Translations under genes and position numbers: made by a program
Notes under the pieces: model-generated
Told to the model about the DNA's origin: nothing
The model's database searches: none
Seen by the model: only the letters and a program-made list of their open reading frames with translations
Assembly: GCA_043101835.1 (NCBI GenBank)
Contig: JBICHM010000144.1
Coordinates: 1-10,850, forward strand
Length of the DNA: 10,850 nt
DNA from: JBICHM01 sp043101835
Lineage (GTDB): Bacteria; Planctomycetota; Phycisphaerae; Phycisphaerales; UBA1924
Reading direction: 5' to 3'
Shown: in pieces, positions 6,407 to 10,850 of the stretch
Layout: every line of letters starts with the position of its first letter
Numbering within the stretch: the first letter of the stretch is position 1

Positions 6407-6680
6407 GCGAGAGCCACGCGACGGCGCCCCACGCCAGAAGGTGCAGCGCAACCGTCGCCCAGTAGACGACCAGGAAGCGCGCGTCGCGCGTCTTGTGGCG
6501 GAGGAGTCGCTGGGCGATGCACGCCCCCGGCCATCCGCCGGCGAGCGAGAGCAGGTGCAACGTCCGCTCGCGGATGCGCCGCCGCCCGGCGCGGGCGCGG
6601 CGTTTGTCCGACCAGTACGCCACGAAGGCGGCCACGCTGGCCAGCGCGGCCCATGCCAGGATGATCCGGAGCCACGGCAT
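6390..6680 (-). CDS. DUF1294-family small membrane protein
   Basis: A 96-residue protein with two membrane segments (about residues 4-22 and 70-92) flanking a conserved cytoplasmic-type loop: YWSDKRRARAGRRRIRE, LHLLSLAGGWPGA and RHKTRDARF. The D-K-R/K-A-x-x-x-x-R-R-I-x-E, L-x-x-L-x-x-x-GG-x-x-G-A and H-K-T motifs are characteristic of DUF1294. Molecular function is unknown. The start MPWLRIILAW at 6680 gives the normal family length; the open frame extends upstream to 6887, but that part is low-complexity and would overlap the histidine kinase. There is no Shine-Dalgarno sequence upstream. Its stop lies inside the end of the TerC gene (17-base convergent overlap). It diverges from the kinase across a 122-base region (6681-6802), where I found no convincing promoter on either strand. 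Confidence 0.88.
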   Translation of the reverse strand: MPWLRIILAWAALASVAAFVAYWSDKRRARAGRRRIRERTLHLLSLAGGWPGACIAQRLLRHKTRDARFLVVYWATVALHLLAWGAVAWLSLRPSP

Positions 6681-6802
6681 CGGGTGACGGTTGTAGCGGA
6701 TCCGCGCTTCTCGGACCCGCGCCGGGACGGAACGGGTGAGACCTTGGTGTGGAATCCGGCGCAGGTCCCCTCTCGAGGTGATCGGCAGGGCCGCACGACC
6801 CG

Positions 6803-8719
6803 ATGGAACAGGGTCCGGCGCTGCTGACCCCGGGGGGAAGGACGCCGGCGCAGGGGAGCGGATTCTTGGGGCTTGCGCCGATTGCATCTCTGGTGCTGAT
6901 CGCGGTCGCCGCGGCGTGGAGCGTCGTGTTGTGGCGACGGCTGCGCGACTGGCGTGGCGGCATGCTCACCCTGCTGCTCGCGGCGATGACCGCCCACCAG
7001 TTCGTCCGCCTGCTCGAGTGGCGTCGGACGGGGGCATTCCTGGACGGCCCCGCGTGGCGGCCCGAGGAGATGCACCTGCTCGTCGAGTCACTGCTCGCGG
7101 CGCTCTCGGTCGGGCTCTTTGATGTCGCGCTGCGCGGGCGCCTCCAGATGCTCGCAAGGATCAACCGCAAGCAGCGCCTCATGGCGCGCGCCGAAGAACT
7201 CTCCGGCTCCGGATCCTGGACACGCCCGGCCGGCGCCGATGTGCTCGAATGGTCCGAGGGCATGTTCCGTCTTCACGGGGTCGAGCGCAGCGACTTTGTG
7301 CCGACGGTCGACGCCGTGCGCGCGCTCGTCGTCGAGGAAGATCGCGCGGCGTTCGACGAAGCGATCGTGGGCGAAGGCGACACGCAGGTCGAGCACCGCG
7401 TGGTCCGTCCCGGCGGTGAGACGCGGATCCTCCGCACCGATTCGCACGTCGTTCGCGACCTTGGCGGGCGCCCGATGCGCGTGTACGGCGCGGTGCACGA
7501 CATCACCAGCCAGCGCGCCGCCGAGGACGCCCTCCGCGCCGCGCGTGACCGCGCCGAAACCGCGGCCGTCGCCCGAAGCGGCTTCCTCGCCAGCATGAGC
7601 CACGAGATCCGGACGCCGATGACCGCCATCCTCGGCTACGCGGACCTGCTGCTCGACCCCGACGTCACCGAGGCGCAGCGCGTCGAGTACGTCGAGACGA
7701 TCCGCGCCAGCGGCGCGCACCTGCTCGGACTGCTCAATGATGTCCTCGACATCTCGAAGATCGAAGCGGGCCGCCTCACCGTCGAGGCGATCGAGACCGA
7801 CTGCGTCGCGATCGCCGACGAGGTCGCCCGCCTGTTCCGGCCGCGCGCCGTGTCGCGAGGTCTGACGGTCGAGGTCGAAAAGCGTCCCGATCGGCTCCTC
7901 GTCCGGACCGACCCGACGCGCCTGCGACAAATCCTCATGAACCTTGTCGGCAACGCGATCAAGTTCACCGAACGCGGCGGTGTGACGCTCCGCATCGAAG
8001 CGGGAGAGAGCGCCGGAACGCGCATGCCGGTGCGCATCAGCGTGGTCGACACAGGCGTCGGCATGTCCGACGAGCAGCAGCAGCGCATCTTCGAGCCCTT
8101 CCGCCAGGGCTCCAACTGCACGACGCGACGCTTCGGCGGCACCGGGCTTGGCCTGGCGATCTGCCAGCGTCTCGCGAATCTGCTCGGCGGGGAGATCGAG
8201 GTCGAATCGACGCCCGGGCAGGGCAGTGTCTTCTCGCTCGTGATGCTCGCGGAGCGCGCCGGTCTGGAGGCGCTTCCCATCCCGGCCGGCGCCCCGACTC
8301 CCGCGCAGGCCGATGGGGCCATCTCCGGGCGCGTACTCCTCGTCGAGGACGCCGAGGTGAACCGGCGCCTCTTCTGCACTCTTCTGACGCGATTCGGCCT
8401 CGACATCGAGTCGGCGGTGGACGGCGAAGACGCAGTCCGCAAGGCCGAGACGGCGCGACACGCGGGGCGACCGTTCGAGCTGATTCTCATGGACGTGGAA
8501 ATGCCGGTGATGGACGGTCTCGAGGCGACGAGCCGCCTCCGCGCAGCGGGCCATACAACGCCCATCGTGGCGCTGACCGCCCACGCGATGCCCGGCGATC
8601 GCGACCGGTGCCTGCGCGCCGGGTGCAGCGACTTCCTCTCCAAGCCGGTGGATCGCCGCCAGCTCCGGGCCACCTGCGCTGCGTGGCTCCGCGCCGCGCC
8701 CTTGCGCGCGAGCGCATGA
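6803..8719 (+). CDS. Membrane-anchored PAS-domain hybrid sensor histidine kinase with C-terminal receiver
   Basis: A 638-residue sensor. Order: a short N-tail; two or three membrane segments (about 22-45, 53-70 and 90-110); a PAS/PAC domain (about 130-240, with EHRVVRPGGETRILRT and VYGAVHDIT); a HisKA dimerisation helix with FLASMSHEIRTPM (phospho-acceptor His267); and an HATPase with NLVGNAIKF (Asn384), VVDTGVGM (Asp416), IFEPFRQG and GGTGLGLAI. A receiver domain follows, with LLVEDAEVN (acidic pocket Glu515/Asp516), LILMDVEMPVMDG (phospho-acceptor Asp564), Thr592 and Lys614 in FLSKP. All catalytic residues are intact. No Hpt domain and no separate response regulator are in the window, so the output partner lies elsewhere. 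The ATG at 6803 lacks a well-placed ribosome site (GAGGTGA sits 22 bases upstream, too far). The periplasmic part is negligible, so it probably senses through PAS or the membrane. Confidence 0.95.
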   Translation: MEQGPALLTPGGRTPAQGSGFLGLAPIASLVLIAVAAAWSVVLWRRLRDWRGGMLTLLLAAMTAHQFVRLLEWRRTGAFLDGPAWRPEEMHLLVESLLAALSVGLFDVALRGRLQMLARINRKQRLMARAEELSGSGSWTRPAGADVLEWSEGMFRLHGVERSDFVPTVDAVRALVVEEDRAAFDEAIVGEGDTQVEHRVVRPGGETRILRTDSHVVRDLGGRPMRVYGAVHDITSQRAAEDALRAARDRAETAAVARSGFLASMSHEIRTPMTAILGYADLLLDPDVTEAQRVEYVETIRASGAHLLGLLNDVLDISKIEAGRLTVEAIETDCVAIADEVARLFRPRAVSRGLTVEVEKRPDRLLVRTDPTRLRQILMNLVGNAIKFTERGGVTLRIEAGESAGTRMPVRISVVDTGVGMSDEQQQRIFEPFRQGSNCTTRRFGGTGLGLAICQRLANLLGGEIEVESTPGQGSVFSLVMLAERAGLEALPIPAGAPTPAQADGAISGRVLLVEDAEVNRRLFCTLLTRFGLDIESAVDGEDAVRKAETARHAGRPFELILMDVEMPVMDGLEATSRLRAAGHTTPIVALTAHAMPGDRDRCLRAGCSDFLSKPVDRRQLRATCAAWLRAAPLRASA

Positions 8720-8722
8720 CGC

Positions 8723-8742
8723 CCGGCGCCGAAACGCGCCGG
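8723..8742 (+). terminator. Hairpin after the histidine kinase, possible terminator
   Basis: CCGGCGC (8723-8729) and GCGCCGG (8736-8742) pair perfectly around the six-base loop CGAAAC, four bases after the kinase stop. The following bases are C-rich with few T residues, so it is not a textbook rho-independent terminator, but its place, strength and GAAA-containing loop suit transcript ending or 3' protection. Confidence 0.45.
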
Positions 8743-8780
8743 CCCCTTCCCCCAACAACCGGATGGATACCCGAGGCGGT

Positions 8781-8808
8781 TTGACCGCGCGCGACATTCG
8801 GCGACAAT
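8781..8808 (+). promoter_or_regulatory. Sigma70-like promoter for the DUF4190/GspG-like gene
   Basis: TTGACC (8781-8786; five of six bases of the -35 consensus) and GACAAT (8803-8808; four of six of the -10) are 16 bases apart. Transcription would begin near 8815, about 25 bases before the ATG at 8840 and ahead of its strong ribosome site. It sits right after the kinase hairpin, so the two genes are probably separate units. Confidence 0.5.
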
Positions 8809-8839
8809 GCGCGCCGCCGGGGACATCTGGAGGGTGGCG

Positions 8840-9508
8840 ATGCAGGACCAGTACGACTACGGGCACTCCGGGCGACCCACGACCGACACCAACCCGGTCG
8901 GCCTCGCCGGCTTCATTGTCTCGCTTGTGAGTCTCGTCGCGTGCGGCGGGCTCCTCTCGCCTGTCGGGCTGATCCTCTCGCTCTTCGGCTGCTTCCGGCA
9001 GCCGCGCGGCCTGGCGATCGCCGGCGTCGTGCTCGGCCTTGTCGGGTCCGGCGCGTTCATCCTCGGCATCGTGCTGCTTGGCGCGGGCCTGATCATCGGC
9101 GCCATCGCGCTGATCTTCGGCGCCTCGTTCCTCGGGCAGACCCTCGAGACCAGTTTCGACGCCAATGAGGTGCGCAAGGCCATCGTCGCCTATGAGCGCG
9201 CCGAGGGCTCGTTGCCCACCGCCATGAGCGACCTCTCGACCCTCGATGAGCACGCGGCCCACGATCTTTGGGACACGCCGTACCGCCTCGAGATCGACAG
9301 CGCCGACCGGCAGTTCACCCTCATCAGCCTCGGCAAGGACAAGACGCTCGGCACCGATGACGACATCCGTATCACCCTGCCCATCGCGTCGATGGACGGC
9401 GATGACGGGGGCGACGCCGAGCAGGAGGGCGCCGGCGACACCGCGATGCCTGAAGGCGACCCGGCCTCCACCGTGGAGGGTGAAGGCGCAAGCGCAGCCG
9501 AAGGCTGA
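8840..9508 (+). CDS. DUF4190-like membrane region fused to a GspG-like pseudopilin globular domain, acidic tail
   Basis: A 222-residue protein. I chose the ATG at 8840 because GGAGGG (8829-8834) lies 5 bases upstream; a start at 8807 would include the promoter's transcription start. Residues about 17-100 are three hydrophobic segments with the DUF4190 pattern (NPVGLAGFIVSLVSL, then LSPVGLILSLFG, a short basic loop, GLAIAGVVLGLVG). Residues about 107-180 look like the globular part of the major type II secretion pseudopilin GspG: VRKAIVAYERAEGSLP, DLWDTPYRLEI, then LISLGKDKTLGTDDDI, which corresponds to GspG's DPWG-x-PY and SxGxDG...DI calcium-loop region. Residues 184-222 are an Asp/Glu/Gly/Ala tail. 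There is no prepilin-peptidase leader, so it is not an ordinary pseudopilin; it is probably a membrane protein exposing the pilin-like domain. Function unknown. Confidence 0.8.
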   Translation: MQDQYDYGHSGRPTTDTNPVGLAGFIVSLVSLVACGGLLSPVGLILSLFGCFRQPRGLAIAGVVLGLVGSGAFILGIVLLGAGLIIGAIALIFGASFLGQTLETSFDANEVRKAIVAYERAEGSLPTAMSDLSTLDEHAAHDLWDTPYRLEIDSADRQFTLISLGKDKTLGTDDDIRITLPIASMDGDDGGDAEQEGAGDTAMPEGDPASTVEGEGASAAEG

Positions 9509-9528
9509 TCGCCGCCGCATCGCTCGCC

Positions 9529-9534
9529 TACCCT
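9529..9534 (+). promoter_or_regulatory. Possible -10 element giving a leaderless transcript of the CPBP gene
   Basis: TACCCT lies 7 bases before the ATG at 9542, the distance at which transcription would begin at the start codon itself. The gene has no Shine-Dalgarno sequence. A CTGATC 18 bases upstream is only a weak -35 match, and co-transcription with the preceding gene 33 bases away is equally possible. Confidence 0.25.
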
Positions 9535-9541
9535 TCCCGCG

Positions 9542-10327
9542 ATGCGAGGCTGGCTGCTCGTCGAGTTCTGTGTCCTCTTTGTGGCGCTGCCGCTGGCGTT
9601 CTTCACGCTGATGTGGTTCGGGCTCTTTGCGCCGATGATCCCGACCCTCCTGGTCGCCTTCGTCGGGTGCCTGCTTTTCCTGCTCTTTGACCGGCGCTTC
9701 AACCGTCGCCACCTCTGGTCGGCGCGAAGCCTGCGCGAGGAGGGGCCGCGCATTGCGATGTTCTTCATCGCCGGGGCGATCGGGATGGCGGGCGTGGTGC
9801 TCCTGCTCTGGCCCGAGCAGTTCCTCGCCTTCCCGCGCCGCAACACGCGCATCTGGGCGATCATCATGATCGCGTACCCGGTCTTCAGCGTGTACCCACA
9901 GGAGCTCGTCTACCGCGCGTTCCTCTTCCACAGGTACCGCCCGCTCTTTCGATCGGAGGCGGGGCTCATCCTCGCCAGCGCCGGCGCCTTCGGCCTCATG
10001 CACATCGTCTTCCAGCACTGGCTCAGCGTGGCGATGACCTTCGCCGGCGGGCTGCTCTTCGCGTGGACCTACGCGCGCAGCCGGTCGATGCTCGCCGCGA
10101 CTGTCGAGCACGCGCTCTACGGCTGCTTCGTCTTCACCGTCGGGCTCGGGACGTTCTTCTACAGCGGCGGTGCGCGCGAGCGCGTGAACGGCCGCTACGA
10201 ACAGGCCGCGGTCGCGCCGATGCCGGACCCCTCACAAGCAGTAGACGCGCGCCTCGAGCCGGTAGTCCTCCTCGAGCGCATCGCGCCGGAAGGTGTCGAT
10301 CCCCGCGCGCCGCGCGGCGGCGCCTGA
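9542..10327 (+). CDS. CPBP (CAAX protease and bacteriocin-processing) family membrane protein with altered catalytic residues
   Basis: A 261-residue multi-pass membrane protein with about seven hydrophobic segments up to residue 207. The three CPBP motifs are recognisable. Motif 1 is YPQELVYRAFLFHRY (Gln120, Glu121, Arg125) where the family has EExxxR. Motif 2 is FGLMHIVFQHW with His154. Motif 3 is VEHALYG with His190, where the family usually has HxxxN. The first Glu is therefore Gln and the final Asn is Gly. QE variants of motif 1 are known to me from other bacterial members, so activity cannot be excluded. Family members cleave prenylated or other membrane peptides, or act as bacteriocin self-immunity proteins. 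Residues about 212-261 are a soluble Pro/Ala-rich tail whose last 96 bases lie opposite the DUF429 gene. The ATG at 9542 has no Shine-Dalgarno sequence. Confidence 0.85.
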   Translation: MRGWLLVEFCVLFVALPLAFFTLMWFGLFAPMIPTLLVAFVGCLLFLLFDRRFNRRHLWSARSLREEGPRIAMFFIAGAIGMAGVVLLLWPEQFLAFPRRNTRIWAIIMIAYPVFSVYPQELVYRAFLFHRYRPLFRSEAGLILASAGAFGLMHIVFQHWLSVAMTFAGGLLFAWTYARSRSMLAATVEHALYGCFVFTVGLGTFFYSGGARERVNGRYEQAAVAPMPDPSQAVDARLEPVVLLERIAPEGVDPRAPRGGA

Positions 10328-10850
10328 GCTCGCGCACAACACCGCGTCGAGCGCATCCCCGCCCGGGTCGCCGATCGCCGCATCGCGCAGGCGGCGCGAC
10401 CCCCACGACACCGCGCGCTCCGTCTCCATCCAGCGCACGATCTCCCGGCGAGCCGACGCGTGCGCTTCGGTTCGACCCTTGTAGACCGTCGGCATGGCGC
10501 TCGCCTTCAGGAGCGACGCTGGACAGGTCTCGACGAGCAGCGTGTCTCGCGCCGACGCCTCGGCGGCCTCCATCGGCATCGCCCGCGCGCCCGCTTGCAC
10601 GAGCGGCGCCACGACGTTGCGCAGGCCGTGCCAGGTCTGCCGATAGAGGCGCAGGTTGTACGCGCTCATCGGCGTCCGCGCCTCGCGATCGGTGCGCCGC
10701 TTCCACTCCGTGCCGCCGCTCTTGTCGCGGCACGCCGCTCGGAACGCCTCCGCCGAATCATGAGCACGCGTGAACGACTCCAGCCACGATCGCCAGTCAT
10801 CCTCCGCCACGAGCGTTCGCGGCAGTCCGAAGGGAAAGTCGCACGCGACG
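10232..10850 (-). CDS. DUF429 family (predicted RNase H-fold nuclease-like) protein, N-terminus beyond window edge
   Basis: The frame is open to the right edge, so the N-terminus is outside; 205 residues are visible. The first of these read VACDFPFGLP, the second acidic strand motif of DUF429 (usually D-x-P-x-G-x-P). Farther on come LRLYRQTWHGLRNVVAPLV, TLLVETCPASLLKA (conserved E-x-x-P), YKGR with a basic helix, and the C-terminal signature IGDPGGDALDAVLCA, whose aspartates complete a putative RNase H-like acidic site. The family is predicted, not to my knowledge shown, to be nuclease-like. A GTG at 10810 is internal, because the upstream residues fit the family. The gene ends inside the tail of the convergent CPBP gene (96-base antisense overlap). 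Confidence 0.85.
   Translation of the reverse strand, partial: VACDFPFGLPRTLVAEDDWRSWLESFTRAHDSAEAFRAACRDKSGGTEWKRRTDREARTPMSAYNLRLYRQTWHGLRNVVAPLVQAGARAMPMEAAEASARDTLLVETCPASLLKASAMPTVYKGRTEAHASARREIVRWMETERAVSWGSRRLRDAAIGDPGGDALDAVLCASSGAAARRAGIDTFRRDALEEDYRLEARVYCL

Noticed and set aside
6681..6887. Longer DUF1294 protein starting at 6887
   Set aside because: The extra 69 residues are Pro/Arg-rich, have no family similarity, and would overlap the kinase start on the other strand; the start at 6680 gives the normal DUF1294 length.
7088..10111. A 1007-codon open frame on the minus strand
   Set aside because: It is antisense to the kinase, the GspG-like and the CPBP genes, is rich in Arg/Ala/Glu/His low-complexity sequence and has no recognisable domain; long stop-free antisense frames are expected at this GC content.

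Overview
The window is 10.85 kb of very GC-rich, gene-dense bacterial chromosome (roughly two thirds G+C by eye). It has ordinary housekeeping and envelope genes, with no rRNA, tRNA, CRISPR array, insertion sequence or phage gene that I can see, and no gene-free gap longer than about 160 bases. Several genes encode lipoproteins or membrane proteins. The DUF4190-plus-pilin-like protein and the style of the proline-catabolism enzyme are reminiscent of Planctomycetota (Phycisphaerae-like). That placement is a weak inference from recalled protein style, not from a marker gene.

Layout. The left edge holds the 3' two thirds or more of a bifunctional proline dehydrogenase / P5C dehydrogenase (PutA), with the proline dehydrogenase domain cut by the window edge. 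A two-repeat SseB-like protein of unknown role converges on it. Next comes a plus-strand run: small lipoprotein A, a GNAT acetyltransferase, a metallo-beta-lactamase-fold hydrolase, small lipoprotein B, small lipoprotein C and a TerC/YgdQ-type membrane protein. A DUF1294 membrane protein converges on TerC with overlapping 3' ends. Diverging from it is a membrane-anchored PAS hybrid histidine kinase followed by a hairpin. Then come a DUF4190/GspG-like fusion with its own sigma70-like promoter and a CPBP-type intramembrane protease homologue. Its tail overlaps, antisense, a DUF429 (RNase H-like) protein that runs off the right edge.

The most interesting part is 3.2-6.4 kb. The three small lipoproteins are clearly paralogous (C-x(2-4)-aromatic-x-x-TD...YY...TG...F-x-DA-x-TG-x-x-x-x-L) and resemble the E. 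coli YgdI/YgdR (DUF903) lipoproteins. The third lies 14 bases upstream of a TerC protein closely resembling E. coli YgdQ. In E. coli ygdQ and ygdR are neighbours, so a YgdR-lipoprotein/TerC partnership appears to recur here in an amplified form. A sigma70-like promoter ahead of the lipoprotein C-TerC pair carries a perfect 7-bp-arm palindrome filling its -35/-10 spacer, which looks like an operator. Everything else reads as conventional biology with a few oddities: altered catalytic residues in the CPBP protein, an internal SseB repeat, genes starting without Shine-Dalgarno sequences, and antisense 3' overlaps.
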